Positions 1-9,657 of a stretch of DNA of 64,000 nt are shown here, piece after piece. The translations under genes and the position numbers were made by a program. The notes below the pieces were generated by a model. It ran no database searches and was not told the origin of the DNA. It saw nothing but the letters and a program-made list of their open reading frames with translations. Position 1 is the first letter of the stretch. Every line of letters starts with the position of its first letter. Origin of the DNA: Candidatus Tokpelaia sp. JSC188 (GTDB lineage: Bacteria; Pseudomonadota; Alphaproteobacteria; Rhizobiales; Rhizobiaceae); assembly GCA_003331065.1 (NCBI GenBank), contig QENB01000005.1:62001-126000 (forward strand), given 5' to 3'.

Positions 1-192
1 TTGACTGTTATAAATTTCGTCAATCATTGTTTGTAAGTCATTATCGCTTGATAAAATAATTCTTTTAATTTCTTGCTAGCACATAATACAGTAACTAAAT
101 CTGTATTTATGTTGCCAGGATTTTTGATTTCAACAAGGATAATCTGGAGAATTAAAAAAATTTAATTAAAAACAAATAAGGAATTTACTGAT

Positions 193-783
193 ATGCTTGG
201 CATAAAACGTCCAACGGAAGAAGAAGTAAGAGAGGCTATTCGCGTATTGCTCCTCTGGATAGGAGAAAATCCAGAACGTGAAGGCCTATTAAATACACCC
301 GCAAGAGTTGCCAGAGCTTACAGCGAATTTTTTAGCGGATATAATCAATCGGTTGAAGAAATTCTCGGAACAGTTTTTGAGGATCTATCGGGTTATGAAG
401 AGCCTGTTATTATCAGAGACATGCCGTTCTTTTCTCATTGTGAACATCATATGCTTCCGATAATTGGAAAAGCACATGTGGGTTATCTTCCTAATGGCAA
501 CCTCGTTGGTCTTTCCAAAATCTTTCGTGTTGTTGAGGTTTTTGCGCGACGAATGCAGACGCAAGAAGCAATGACAGCACAAATAGCCAATGCATTGAAT
601 ACATATCTGAAGCCATTTGGTGTGGCTGTATTTATTGAAGCTGAACATCTTTGTATGAGTATGCGAGGGGTGGGTAAGCAAGGCGCAGCCACGATCACAT
701 CTGCTTTCCATGGGATATATAAAAAAGATCAAAGAGCGCAGGCTCGTTTTATCACGGCAGTAGTGCAGGGACAACGTCGATGA
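193..783 (+). CDS. folE: GTP cyclohydrolase I
   Basis: Converts GTP to 7,8-dihydroneopterin triphosphate, the first step of folate (tetrahydrobiopterin-type) synthesis, in the cytosol. At 196 aa the length is normal for the family. The zinc site is visible: C83 and H86 in the HCEHHMLP motif and C154 in EHLCMSMRG, with the following GVGKQGA stretch also conserved. An AAGGA ribosome site lies about 10 nt before the ATG. The stop overlaps the ATG of hisI by 4 nt (ATGA), so the two are translationally coupled. The folE-hisI pairing is, from memory, common in Hyphomicrobiales. Nothing looks damaged. Confidence 0.97.
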   Translation: MLGIKRPTEEEVREAIRVLLLWIGENPEREGLLNTPARVARAYSEFFSGYNQSVEEILGTVFEDLSGYEEPVIIRDMPFFSHCEHHMLPIIGKAHVGYLPNGNLVGLSKIFRVVEVFARRMQTQEAMTAQIANALNTYLKPFGVAVFIEAEHLCMSMRGVGKQGAATITSAFHGIYKKDQRAQARFITAVVQGQRR

Positions 784-1196
784 GTATCAGCTTAGCCGCT
801 TCAGAAGATAAAAAAGTGCGCGCAGACAGTGCTTTTTTTACACCTTATTTTGATACAAATGGTCTGTTGACTGCTGTCGTTACTGACGAAGCCAATGGTG
901 AATTGCTTATGGTTGCTCATATGAATGCAGAGGCGCTTGGCCTAACACTTCAAACGGGGATTGCCCATTTTTGGTCACGGTCGCGCGGCGTTTTATGGAA
1001 AAAAGGTGAAAGCTCTGGAAATTTTTTGTTTATCAGAGAAATGCGTACTGATTGCGATCAAGACGCAGTGTGGATTAAAGTGCAGATCGGTGGTGCGGGA
1101 GCGGCATGCCATACAGGTCTTAGAAGCTGCTTTTACCGACAGGTCAGGATAACTGAAGATAGGGTGTACTTGGACACTGATCCTAGATTGTTATGA
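780..1196 (+). CDS. hisI: Phosphoribosyl-AMP cyclohydrolase
   Basis: Opens the purine ring of phosphoribosyl-AMP in histidine synthesis (third step). The 138-aa protein is the stand-alone alphaproteobacterial type without a fused HisE domain. Diagnostic motifs are [18 protein letters not shown], the Mg-binding D91-C-D93-Q-D95, and the zinc cysteines C110 and C117 in [13 protein letters not shown]. It begins inside the end of folE (ATGA overlap), so it relies on coupled translation; no other his gene is nearby. Intact, with full family length. Confidence 0.96.
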   Translation: MSISLAASEDKKVRADSAFFTPYFDTNGLLTAVVTDEANGELLMVAHMNAEALGLTLQTGIAHFWSRSRGVLWKKGESSGNFLFIREMRTDCDQDAVWIKVQIGGAGAACHTGLRSCFYRQVRITEDRVYLDTDPRLL

Positions 1197-1364
1197 ATAC
1201 TTCCTGGTGTTTTGTCACTGACAAAGTATTATTCTCTAGGAGAATGGTAATGTATGTTCTGTACTTTCAATAATCAGAAAAAAGAAATAGAAAATGCTTG
1301 TAACAGGCTTAGCAATTTGTTACATGGCCGCAGCAAAGAGAATTAGTTTTCTTTTCTAGAATGT

Positions 1365-1450
1365 GCGGTCGTGGCGGAAGTGGTAGACGCGCAGCGTTGA
1401 GGTCGCTGTGGGGTAGCCCCGTGGAAGTTCGAGTCTTCTCGACCGCACCA
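1365..1450 (+). tRNA. tRNA-Leu (anticodon GAG)
   Basis: A class II tRNA with a perfect 7-bp acceptor stem (GCGGTCG at 1365 pairing with CGACCGC at 1440-1446). The anticodon stem is CAGCG/CGCTG enclosing loop TTGAGGT, which gives anticodon GAG. A long variable arm (TGGGGTAGCCCCG) and a T arm GTTCGAGTC follow. CCA is encoded at 1448-1450. Confidence 0.95.
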
Positions 1451-1932
1451 TCGCTTGTCTCCATCTTTATGTTTTGCATTTTATCATAAATTATTGTCGT
1501 GTAGAATTAAGAAGATGGACCCTAGAAGGCTTCGCAGATAGCTTTTTTGATGATGTTGTGCCCGTGTACAACTTCTTATAAAACTGCTGCCCGGTTGGCT
1601 AAGGATTCTATATTCCTTTACAATTATCAAAATTCCCGCTACATCAGGCTGTCGCATAGCTGCATTTTACCTATGTGATGTTGTGGCGATTATCCTAAGA
1701 TCACAATTTATTACTTATGTTATCGCTTGATACAAGATCAGTTGCGGATCGTGTTGAATATCAAGTTTTTTTGTTAAAAATAAGACAAAGCAAAAATTCC
1801 TAGTTTAATGGCTAGTCTATTTTTAAAGTACTGAAGACAGTTAGTTATTGACGCTCTATTCGCTTAACTAATAGGTTGTGCGCTGCGATGAAAGCTAATT
1901 AAAAATAATCATACCCATAAAAAATGTCTTTA
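1451..1932. other. Intergenic stretch, no gene seen
   Basis: About 480 nt between tRNA-Leu and the end of the leftward flavoprotein gene. Stops are frequent in all frames and no protein-like fragment was recognised. It may be decayed sequence. Confidence 0.5.
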
Positions 1933-3102
1933 TCATTTCGCATTTTGTGAAAATTCACTGGCTTTGTAACTATAAAGCCAGTCCAAATCTATAAGGAATT
2001 TTTCTGAAGAACGATTCTTCATTACTATATTACGAGCAAAAGCAAATGGACCAGAAGAATGATAGACAAGCTGATTAAAATCTCCACGTCTTGCTACATC
2101 TTTAAGACGGTTGCAGCGCTCATGATCAAACAGGGAAAGAGCCCGTGATCTTGATACAGTATTTATTGAAAGAGCTGAGGCAAGAGCAGCAGCATCCTCC
2201 ACCGCCATACCAGCTCCTTGCGCTGCAAAGGGTGTTATTGCATGTGAAGCATCACCTAAAAAAATTTCACCTGATGGTCCGAGAAAGCGTGGGAAAGGCA
2301 TTTTAAAAATTGGCCAAAATGTCCATTGGGTAATTTCCTTAATAAGATTTGCTATTGCTAGATTCCAACCTTTACAGGAAAGAATTAGTTTTCTTCTGTT
2401 CTTATTTTTTGACCATATTGAAGTAGAATTTTTACTGTGGGTAACAGCTACAAAGTTAAAAATTTTTCCATTTCTCAATGGATAAAAAACAAAATGCTTA
2501 CCTCTCATCATCCAAATAGTAATCCCACAAGGGTCATTAAGTTTGGCGAAAGCTCCTGAGAGTTTTTCTACTGCCATAGTCGCTCGCCATGCGATATAAC
2601 CGCTGAAATTTGCTCTTTCTGAAAGACTGGCTCGCATGTGCGACCAAACCCCATCACAACCTATCAACATTCCGCTTGTAATCACCTTTATGGTTTTATT
2701 ATGCAGGATTTTAATTGTAAAACCTAGATCCAAAGAACTGCTGTAAGAAATCACTTCATGATCAGCTTTGAAATCGATCAAAGGATTTTTTTCAACTGCT
2801 GCTCTTAGCACAGTTTGTAGATCTGACCGATGAATCGTGATAAAAGGCGCTTTCCAGCGTTTTTGCGATATGGCTTGCACATCCATATGCACAAGTACCT
2901 TGCCGTTTCTACCAGCTTTCAGCACAAGTTTATCAGGCCTAACTGCGTATTTACACAGACTATTAAGCAACCCCCATTCATCCAAAATGGAAGTAGCATT
3001 CGGGCTCAACTGCAAACCAGCGCCTATTTCACAAAAGTTAGAACTTTTTTCAAGAAGGACAACGTTTGCACCTTTCGCAGCTAAGGCGATAGCTACACTC
3101 AT
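1933..3102 (-). CDS. FAD-dependent aromatic monooxygenase-like protein (start uncertain)
   Basis: Group A flavoprotein monooxygenase, resembling salicylate/3-hydroxybenzoate hydroxylases, UbiH and HpxO; the substrate cannot be told from sequence. Visible are the ribose-binding LLEKSSNFCEIGAGLQLSPNA region, the central IGCDGVWSHMR (DG motif) and the FAD-binding LGDASHAITPFAAQGAGMAVEDA (GD motif). The ATG at 3102 cannot be the real start: the frame continues intact upstream and encodes ICVIGAGIAGM, the missing GxGxxG dinucleotide fold, up to a stop at 3175-3177, yet it contains no ATG, GTG or TTG there. Candidates are ATT at 3132, CTG at 3156 or ACG at 3159. It lies immediately downstream of the zinc-finger gene, whose stop at 3161 overlaps the open frame, so coupled translation from a rare start is possible; a lost start codon is the alternative. 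Confidence 0.8.
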   Translation of the reverse strand: MSVAIALAAKGANVVLLEKSSNFCEIGAGLQLSPNATSILDEWGLLNSLCKYAVRPDKLVLKAGRNGKVLVHMDVQAISQKRWKAPFITIHRSDLQTVLRAAVEKNPLIDFKADHEVISYSSSLDLGFTIKILHNKTIKVITSGMLIGCDGVWSHMRASLSERANFSGYIAWRATMAVEKLSGAFAKLNDPCGITIWMMRGKHFVFYPLRNGKIFNFVAVTHSKNSTSIWSKNKNRRKLILSCKGWNLAIANLIKEITQWTFWPIFKMPFPRFLGPSGEIFLGDASHAITPFAAQGAGMAVEDAAALASALSINTVSRSRALSLFDHERCNRLKDVARRGDFNQLVYHSSGPFAFARNIVMKNRSSEKFLIDLDWLYSYKASEFSQNAK

Positions 3103-3160
3103 ACCAGCTATGCCAGCCCCTATAACACAAATCTGCTCTTGAACTGAGATAGACAGCGTA

Positions 3161-3424
3161 CTATGCTTCTTTCTTTAAGAAAGGCCTAAAAAAATAGCGG
3201 CAACCCGAAGGCTTGCTTTCTACTCCATCCATCGCAGAGTTGAAAACATAAAGTGTAGAGCAGTAGGGGCAGATTCTCTCTCTTTTCACTCCCATATCAA
3301 GAAAGATATGTGGATGATCAAACGGCGGGCTAGCGCCAATACACACAAAGCCTCTAACACTGATTTCTATACACTTATAGCCTCTGTCATTCTGAAAATA
3401 AGGAACAACATGACTAACCATCAC
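3161..3424 (-). CDS. zf-CHCC zinc-finger domain protein
   Basis: An 87-aa protein of the zf-CHCC family (related to the NDUFS6/complex I 13-kDa zinc subunit). The metal motif is visible as C28, H39 in PPFDHPHIFLDMG, then C52 and C55 in CPYCSTLY, the typical C-x(n)-H-x(n)-C-x2-C arrangement. Its role in bacteria is unclear; a structural or respiratory complex I-associated role is inferred from the eukaryotic relative. It precedes the FAD monooxygenase on the same strand with no spacer, probably one transcript. Start at MM is supported only by position. Confidence 0.8.
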   Translation of the reverse strand: MMVSHVVPYFQNDRGYKCIEISVRGFVCIGASPPFDHPHIFLDMGVKRERICPYCSTLYVFNSAMDGVESKPSGCRYFFRPFLKKEA

Positions 3425-3500
3425 CGCAACATTACCCCTTTATACATCTTCATCTAACGCTAATTCCCTAGAATTCTGTGACAAAAGCAGTCATAATGCA

Positions 3501-3525
3501 AGAAAATTATTCTGAATAATTTTCT
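3501..3525. repeat. Perfect 25-nt palindrome (11-bp arms, 3-nt loop)
   Basis: Arms AGAAAATTATT and AATAATTTTCT flank CTG. It sits 76 nt upstream of the zinc-finger gene start and about 320 nt beyond the end of pfkB. There is no T tract and the arms are AT-rich, which fits a protein-binding operator better than a terminator. The regulator is unknown. Confidence 0.6.
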
Positions 3526-3847
3526 AAGAATTGATCTAGCACATCCTTTTCCTTTAATTCTTTAAATCATAGCTTTCAATTATCATGTGCCAGTACAACA
3601 TTTATAGACTATCAAATGGGGGCGTCTTACCGCTACCTTTTGCCTCTATTATTTCTGACGAAAACCTTGAATTTTAGGAAGAAGTAAAAATCGAGTAGAA
3701 ATGACTCTAAAAAGGTAGAGTATGATAAAATTCTTCGATATTATTGTACAACCTCTGGATCAGCTAGCCATTAACCTTGATATTGTCAGTGAGTTATGAG
3801 CTTTTCAAAATCTACCTGCTAGGCCTTAAAAAAATAAAACAATGATT
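3526..3847. other. Intergenic stretch, no gene seen
   Basis: Rest of the 423-nt gap between pfkB and the zinc-finger gene. No reading frame of interest and no recognised remnant. Confidence 0.4.
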
Positions 3848-4813
3848 TCATTTAAATTCAGTTGGCAATGCATCCATGTTTGCCTCAGTTAGTGATAAAT
3901 TTTGGTAAAGTTGTTTGATGTGGTGTGGAAGACATAGATCAGTTCCTTTTTCCATAACGGCAGCAGAACCGCAGGCCATTCCTAATTTAAAAGCGTCACC
4001 TACACTATTATTGTTGGCAAGTGCATGCACCATTCCACCAATAAAGCTATCGCCAGCACCAGAGGCACTGAATACTTTAACCGGTTGGGCAGGAAGGTAA
4101 AGTTTTTGTTTCTTTGTTGCTAGAATCGCACCATGATGCCCAAGTGTGACGGCAACAATTTTACTCACCCCTCTCTTGACAAGCGCTTGTGCCATATCGG
4201 CAATTTCAATAAAGGAAGTGTAACTGCGCTGTGTCGAGGCTTCAAACTCACCTTGGCTAGGTTTAATGAGCGTTGCACCACCGTGAGCCATGACATGCCT
4301 GAGTGCTGTACCTGAGGTATCTATGACGACCGATGCCTTTCGTTCATGGGCAAGTTTGATCAGATAGTCATAAACTTTCACAGGAACACCGCTGGGTAAG
4401 CTACCACTGACTACGAGCCAATTCCATTCAAGATCTTCGCAGATCTTCACGCAAGACTGCCATTCATCATCGCTAAAAATGGGTCCTTTAGCAATAAAAC
4501 GATATTCTAATCCGGTAGAATTTTCATGAATTACATTATTTATGCGTGTATTGCCGCTAATTGTAATAACCCTCCTGTCAATTTCGTGTTTTTCTAACAA
4601 ATGGTCTAGTACTGTTCCTATAATGCCGCCGCGTGCATAAACAGCAGTAACATTGCTACCTAGGCGTTTGATAACACGGGCGACATTAATACCACCGCCG
4701 CCAGGATGAAAACTTTCCTCCATTGTACGTATTTTATGAGTAGGATGAACAACATCCGCTTCACTTGCTGCATCAACAGTGGGATTGAATGTCAATGTTA
4801 CCGTATGTTGCAT
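3848..4813 (-). CDS. pfkB: PfkB-family 6-phosphofructokinase (Pfk-2 type)
   Basis: Sugar-phosphate kinase of the ribokinase fold, likely phosphorylating fructose 6-phosphate (or fructose 1-phosphate) in glycolysis. At 321 aa it resembles E. coli Pfk-2 along its whole length: N-terminal TLTFNPTVDAA, FHPGGGGINVARVIKRLG (sugar binding), VVSGSLPSGVP, and the catalytic ASGAGDSFIGGM with D255 as base. It lies 50 nt downstream of rnd on the same strand. Most Hyphomicrobiales use Entner-Doudoroff/pentose pathways, so a Pfk-2 is of metabolic interest. Specificity between 1-PFK and 6-PFK is not certain from sequence. Confidence 0.88.
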   Translation of the reverse strand: MQHTVTLTFNPTVDAASEADVVHPTHKIRTMEESFHPGGGGINVARVIKRLGSNVTAVYARGGIIGTVLDHLLEKHEIDRRVITISGNTRINNVIHENSTGLEYRFIAKGPIFSDDEWQSCVKICEDLEWNWLVVSGSLPSGVPVKVYDYLIKLAHERKASVVIDTSGTALRHVMAHGGATLIKPSQGEFEASTQRSYTSFIEIADMAQALVKRGVSKIVAVTLGHHGAILATKKQKLYLPAQPVKVFSASGAGDSFIGGMVHALANNNSVGDAFKLGMACGSAAVMEKGTDLCLPHHIKQLYQNLSLTEANMDALPTEFK

Positions 4814-4863
4814 AATATTCCCTTTGAATACATCACCCGTGAACTGCTTCTAATATTGTCACT

Positions 4864-6021
4864 TCAATCTGTTATATTAAATAGCCTTACTTTACCATGA
4901 TTAAATTTAATACCGATCCGTCCTTCGAGTATATTCAACGCTTTTTTCCCAAATATATCAAAGCGCCAGCCATGCATAGCTAGGACATCCGCCTTTTCTT
5001 TTTGCAGTACAATTTTTGTGATATCATCGCTTGTTGCGACAATTTTCGCTGCGACAGCATTTTCCTCTGCAACAAGCTTAAGAAGGAGCTTTAAAATCTC
5101 GGTTTCACTTTTATTTATCTTATTTTGTGGAATAGGCATTTGTAGTCTTGGTAAAAGCTCTTCGGGTATTTCAATCCCTTCTTTAATAGATTTCAAAAGC
5201 TCATCAACAGCACCCGAACGTTCCCATCCCTTTGGAAAACTACGCAAATTTGTAAGAGCAATTTTGTCTTTTGGCTGCTGAATAGCAATTTCAATTAGAG
5301 CATCATCCTTGAGAACGCGTCCACGCGGAAGATTACGCTGTTGAGCTTCCCGTTCTCGCCAAGCGGCAATTTTCTGCAAAATAGCATGTTCACGGGGCTT
5401 TCGTACACGTCCTTTAACTTTCTTCCATGCCACTTCAGGCAGAAGAACGTAGGTCTCCGGTGTTGTTAGTATATTCGTCTCTTCATCCATCCAAGTTGAA
5501 CGACCGGATTTTTGAAGATCATTGCATAAAGAGAAATAAACATCGCGTAGGTAAGTAACATCTTCTAGAGCATAACGTAACTGTTTCTTAGTCAGAGGAC
5601 GCTTGCTCCAATCAGTAAATTGTGATGATTTATCAATATCATGGCCGGTTATTTTCGATACAAGTGTATTATAAGAAATAGCATCGCCGTAGCCGCAAAC
5701 CATGGCAGCAATCTGTGTATCAAACAATGGATGAGGAATAATTCGCCCAAGCTGAAAGATAATTTCAACATCCTGACGAGCGGCATGAAAAACCTTGAGA
5801 ATATCTCTATTCGTCATGAGATCGAAAAATGGCTCGAGATCTATTCTTCTAGCAAGAGGATCAATAAGAGCTATTGTTGTTGGCGAAGCAATCTGAATAA
5901 GACAAAGTTCTGGCCAGAAGGTTGTTTCTCGATGAAATTCTGTATCAACAGTTACAAAATTAGATTGTGATAGAAGATCGATAGCATTTTTCAAAGTATC
6001 AATATCAGTAATGAGGTCCAT
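4864..6021 (-). CDS. rnd: Ribonuclease D
   Basis: 3'-5' exoribonuclease that trims tRNA precursors. The DEDDy nuclease domain occupies roughly residues 1-170: D26/E28 in VDTEFHRE, D84 in HAARQDVEIIF, and Y150-x3-D154 in YALEDVTYLRDVY. A C-terminal HRDC region follows (about residues 210-290, REREAQQRNLPRGRVLKDDAL). Length 385 aa is normal. It is divergent from aspS with a 165-nt shared upstream region, an arrangement I remember from other Hyphomicrobiales. Confidence 0.95.
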   Translation of the reverse strand: MDLITDIDTLKNAIDLLSQSNFVTVDTEFHRETTFWPELCLIQIASPTTIALIDPLARRIDLEPFFDLMTNRDILKVFHAARQDVEIIFQLGRIIPHPLFDTQIAAMVCGYGDAISYNTLVSKITGHDIDKSSQFTDWSKRPLTKKQLRYALEDVTYLRDVYFSLCNDLQKSGRSTWMDEETNILTTPETYVLLPEVAWKKVKGRVRKPREHAILQKIAAWREREAQQRNLPRGRVLKDDALIEIAIQQPKDKIALTNLRSFPKGWERSGAVDELLKSIKEGIEIPEELLPRLQMPIPQNKINKSETEILKLLLKLVAEENAVAAKIVATSDDITKIVLQKEKADVLAMHGWRFDIFGKKALNILEGRIGIKFNHGKVRLFNITD

Positions 6022-6186
6022 AGGATGGTACTTAGATAAATTTATTCCAAATTATATTTTGAGTGAATATTTATATCATGATCGAGGTATTGCATTGACA
6101 AATATAGGCAGAAATGTGTTTCTTCTCCGTATTCGTTTTATCAATGTTTATACGTGTTTTTCTAATTTTGCAAAAGGCAGATATTT

Positions 6187-7953
6187 ATGCATCGTTACCG
6201 TAGTCATACTTGCGCTGTCCTCCGGAAATCTGATGCGGGCGCTGAGGTGCGTCTTTCTGGGTGGATTCATCGTGTGCGTAACCATGGTGGAATTTTTTTC
6301 ATCGATCTACGCGATCATTACGGTTTGATTCAGATCGTTGCTAGCCCAGATTCACCTATCTTTAAAGATATAACGCTCGTTCGTAGCGAATGGGTTATTC
6401 GTATAGATGGCATTGTCCGAACGCGAACACAAGATACGGTTAATTTTTCTTTGTCAACAGGAGAGATCGAAATTTTTGCCAAAAGCATGGAAATTCTCTC
6501 TCGATCAAAGGAATTGCCGCTACCAGTTTTTGGGGAACCAGATTATCCTGAGGACATTCGCCTGAAATATCGTTTCCTTGATTTACGTAGAGAGACGCTT
6601 CATAAAAATATTATGCGCCGTACTGAGGTTATTGCTTCCATACGCAGAAGGATGGAAAAAAGTGCTTTTACAGAATTTTCAACGCCAATTTTGACCGCTT
6701 CTTCGCCAGAGGGAGCGCGTGATTTTCTTGTTCCAAGTCGTCTGCATTCTGGAAAATTTTATGCGCTACCTCAAGCGCCACAACAGTACAAACAGCTGTT
6801 AATGATATCCGGATTTGATCGTTATTTTCAAATCGCACCCTGTTTTCGCGATGAAGATCCGCGGTCTGACCGTCTTGCAGGAGAGTTTTATCAGCTTGAT
6901 GTGGAAATGAGCTTTGTAGAGCAGGAAGATGTTTTTACTGTGATGGAGCCTATTATCCGTGGACTTTTTGAAGAGTTTTCTGAAGGCAAGCTAGTTACAA
7001 AAATTTTTCCGCGCATTTCCTATGATGAGGCAATGCGCAAATATGGATCAGATAAACCTGATCTGCGCAATCCGGTTATTATGGAGGATGTATCCGGACA
7101 TTTCCATGATTCAAATTTTAAGATTTTTTCCAACATTCTTGCGGCGAATCCAAAGGCTGAAGTTTGGGCTATCCCTGCAAGAAAAGGAGGTAGCCGTGCT
7201 TTTTGCGATAAGATGAATACTTGGGCTCAAAAGGAAGGACAACCTGGTCTTGGCTATATTTTCTGGCGTAACAAAAGTAAGTCCTTGGAAGGTGCGGGTC
7301 CTATTGCCAATAGTATTGGACCTGAGCGTACAGAAGCAATCCGCTTACAACTTGAACTCGAGGATGATGATTCCTGTTTTTTTATTGCCGGAGAACCAAA
7401 AAATTTTGTGGCCTTTGCCGCTTCGGCTAGGATGAAAATCGGTGAAGAACTAAATCTTATCGATCCTAAAAAATTTGAGTTGGCTTGGATTATTGACTTT
7501 CCTTTTTATCAGTGGAATGAAGAAGAGAAGAAACTTGAGTTCTCACATAACCCTTTCTGTATGCCCCAAGGTGGTATGGCTGCTTTAGAAAAGCAGAATC
7601 CATTAACTATTAAAGCTTTCCAGTATGATGTTGTCTGCAATGGTTTTGAAATTGCTTCAGGTGGTATCCGTAACCATTTGCCTGAAATTATGGTCAAATC
7701 TTTTGAAATTGTAGGGTTATCACAGGAGACTCTCAAAGAGCGGTTTGGTAGCTTATACCGTGCATTCCATTATGGTGCACCACCGCATGGTGGTATGGCA
7801 GCTGGTATTGATAGGATTATCATGCTGTTGACAGGCGCAAAAAACCTGCGAGAAATCTCATTGTTTCCACTAAACCAGCAAGCTTACGATCCTTTAATGG
7901 GAGCTCCTTCAGAGGTTACACATGCACAACTGCACGATCTTCATATTCTGTAG
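6187..7953 (+). CDS. aspS: Aspartate--tRNA ligase
   Basis: Class II aminoacyl-tRNA synthetase charging tRNA-Asp, and probably also tRNA-Asn if AsnRS is absent (non-discriminating type; inference). 588 aa. N-terminal OB-fold anticodon domain ([26 protein letters not shown]), motif 2 [20 protein letters not shown], the bacterial GAD insertion (about residues 290-420), and motif 3 [17 protein letters not shown]. Intact. The start ATG gives MHRYRSHTC, matching the family N-terminus. Confidence 0.97.
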   Translation: MHRYRSHTCAVLRKSDAGAEVRLSGWIHRVRNHGGIFFIDLRDHYGLIQIVASPDSPIFKDITLVRSEWVIRIDGIVRTRTQDTVNFSLSTGEIEIFAKSMEILSRSKELPLPVFGEPDYPEDIRLKYRFLDLRRETLHKNIMRRTEVIASIRRRMEKSAFTEFSTPILTASSPEGARDFLVPSRLHSGKFYALPQAPQQYKQLLMISGFDRYFQIAPCFRDEDPRSDRLAGEFYQLDVEMSFVEQEDVFTVMEPIIRGLFEEFSEGKLVTKIFPRISYDEAMRKYGSDKPDLRNPVIMEDVSGHFHDSNFKIFSNILAANPKAEVWAIPARKGGSRAFCDKMNTWAQKEGQPGLGYIFWRNKSKSLEGAGPIANSIGPERTEAIRLQLELEDDDSCFFIAGEPKNFVAFAASARMKIGEELNLIDPKKFELAWIIDFPFYQWNEEEKKLEFSHNPFCMPQGGMAALEKQNPLTIKAFQYDVVCNGFEIASGGIRNHLPEIMVKSFEIVGLSQETLKERFGSLYRAFHYGAPPHGGMAAGIDRIIMLLTGAKNLREISLFPLNQQAYDPLMGAPSEVTHAQLHDLHIL

Positions 7954-8023
7954 ATATTTATTGTTAAGGCAGATTTAAGAAAAAAGCTTTATTTTGTTTA
8001 GGCGTTTTTGTTATACATAATAA

Positions 8024-8038
8024 CTATCTTGCAGATAG
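8024..8038. terminator. Hairpin between convergent aspS and cytochrome c gene
   Basis: CTATCT-TGC-AGATAG, 6-bp perfect stem, located between two convergent genes. On the minus strand it is followed by TTATTAT. Weak and short, so only a possible terminator. Confidence 0.35.
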
Positions 8039-8040
8039 GT

Positions 8041-8421
8041 TTACTGCTGTGATATCTTTTCCAAGTAGGCAATTAGATCATCAATGTCTTTTTTTGAAGT
8101 TATCTTAACGGATGCCATTCGTGTTCCCGGTACCATTGCTTGCGGGTTATAGAGGTATTCTGTTAGTGTTTTTTTATCCCATACAAGACCAGCTTCACCT
8201 GCCTTAATCATAGCAGAAGAAAATCTATAGCCGGATTCTGTGGCTGCGCGTCGTTGAATGATATTTTTTAATGAAGGACCAATTTTGTTACCATGTCGGT
8301 CAGCAAGATGGCAAACAATACAAGGACGAAGGACACGTTCGCCATTTTCCGCATTTCCCGCATAGGCCGAATTATGTATCAAAGTGGCTATATATAATAA
8401 TAAGAGAGCAATTAATCGCAA
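8041..8421 (-). CDS. Small periplasmic c-type cytochrome (class I, c2-like)
   Basis: A 126-aa secreted cytochrome. Residues 1-21 form a signal peptide (MRLIALLLLYIATLIHNSAYA). Heme is attached at C34-x2-C37-H38, followed by GPSLKNI, and M102 in the PGTRM motif is the likely sixth ligand. It probably shuttles electrons in the periplasm between quinol:cytochrome c oxidoreductase and an oxidase or peroxidase. Its maturation would need the ccm operon at 50-54 kb. The partner oxidase is unclear because the local subunit I-like gene has lost its active site. Converges with aspS. Confidence 0.88.
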   Translation of the reverse strand: MRLIALLLLYIATLIHNSAYAGNAENGERVLRPCIVCHLADRHGNKIGPSLKNIIQRRAATESGYRFSSAMIKAGEAGLVWDKKTLTEYLYNPQAMVPGTRMASVKITSKKDIDDLIAYLEKISQQ

Positions 8422-8586
8422 AAGGGTAGCTCTTTCTTTTTTTAAGTTTAAGAATCCAATTGTTGGATTGAAAGAATTATTGTACCCTATAGATAGTTAT
8501 GCTTTATTTATATGAAAAGTATATTTAGGGTTTCTACGGATAGTTTGGTGTATTTGTAAGAAGGATAGTGAATTAAAGAAAAACTT

Positions 8587-8952
8587 ATGAGTCATTTTTC
8601 TGTGTTAACTTTGACTGATGCAGCGGTGATGCGCATAAAAGACATTATGCGAGAGAGTGGTGCTTGCGGTATTCTTGTCGGCGTGAGGAAGGGCGGATGC
8701 GCCGGTATGGAGTATACTATTGATCTAGCGCTAGAAGAATTATCGAATCTGGATGTTGTTGAGAAAGATGGTGCACGTGTTTTCGTTGCACAGGCAGCTA
8801 TTTTGTTCTTGCTTGGTAGCCTAATAGATTTTGAAATAACAACACTACGCACCGGTTTTGTATTTAAAAATCCTAATCAAATCTCATCTTGTGGGTGTGG
8901 TGATTCTGTAGAAATTGTACCAGCTTCATCGAATATGCTAAAGAAAAGGTAG
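8587..8952 (+). CDS. sufA: A-type iron-sulfur carrier, SufA
   Basis: Fe-S scaffold/carrier of the HesB-IscA family, 121 aa. The three cluster cysteines are C38 (KGGCAGMEY) and C102/C104 (SSCGCG). The GGCAGMEY variant and GFVFKNPNQ segment match the SufA type rather than ErpA. In relatives it ends the suf operon; here it stands alone, divergent from the cytochrome gene. A sufE-like gene is at 47.2 kb, consistent with a dispersed SUF system. Confidence 0.88.
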   Translation: MSHFSVLTLTDAAVMRIKDIMRESGACGILVGVRKGGCAGMEYTIDLALEELSNLDVVEKDGARVFVAQAAILFLLGSLIDFEITTLRTGFVFKNPNQISSCGCGDSVEIVPASSNMLKKR

Positions 8953-9657
8953 GGATTTCTCTAGAATTATCGTATTCTCTATTAAATGATTTTGCAAAAT
9001 ATCCTTAAGTTAAGCGCTATCTTAAAAAATAATCGTACACATGCTATTTGTGGATCTGATAGATATTCGTGAATGTAATAATATTGATCAAACTTTTTAT
9101 GAGGAGTCAAAGTGTACACCTGTTATTCTATCTGATTAGTTTAAAAGCGCTTGGTAGCAAAAACTAATTTCTATTGCTGATAACAGGCCATGAGTCACAA
9201 CAACATGTATCTTCTGTCTAATAGTAAAAATATTCCATGAGAATTTGCACATGTTTGTGGAGAGAGTAAAGCTTTTGTCACAGAAAAAGGCGACGGATTT
9301 TACATAATACGTAGCTGGAGTAGGGTATTATCATTCCAGGTTATTTTAACAATCGTTGCAGATGTAAGCTGTTTAGTCGGTAAAAATTAAAAAGACACTC
9401 CTAAATTATTATCATACAAATTGCATTTAGTTAACGTAAGAATTTGACCTTGTAGAACGCTAATAATAGTACGAAAACGGTCCTAGTGTACTTACATCTA
9501 CATAAAATGATCTAATGATATTGAAGATTTTTATAAATTTTGGAATTGTGCAAAAAAAAACTAAACTAGGAGCGCTTAGTGCGACCAGCAGGTGTGCAAG
9601 AATACGTAGGGCATTTTCATATTAAAGATCCTGGAAGATACTAGATCTAGTATGGTT
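8953..9657. other. Long intergenic stretch, no gene seen
   Basis: About 700 nt between sufA and the end of the acyltransferase gene. Stops in every frame, no recognised fragment; probably decayed DNA. Confidence 0.45.

Noticed and set aside
1..192. Possible end of an upstream gene or riboswitch before folE
   Set aside because: No open frame reaches the left edge convincingly and no conserved riboswitch core was seen.
385..774. 129-aa minus-strand frame
   Set aside because: Lies fully over folE, whose protein is unmistakable; shadow frame.
1933..3102. Assigning the FAD monooxygenase as urate hydroxylase HpxO
   Set aside because: Same broad fold, but it is 32 kb from the ureide cluster, pairs with a zf-CHCC gene as in relatives without purine catabolism, and has a doubtful start; not enough to assign.
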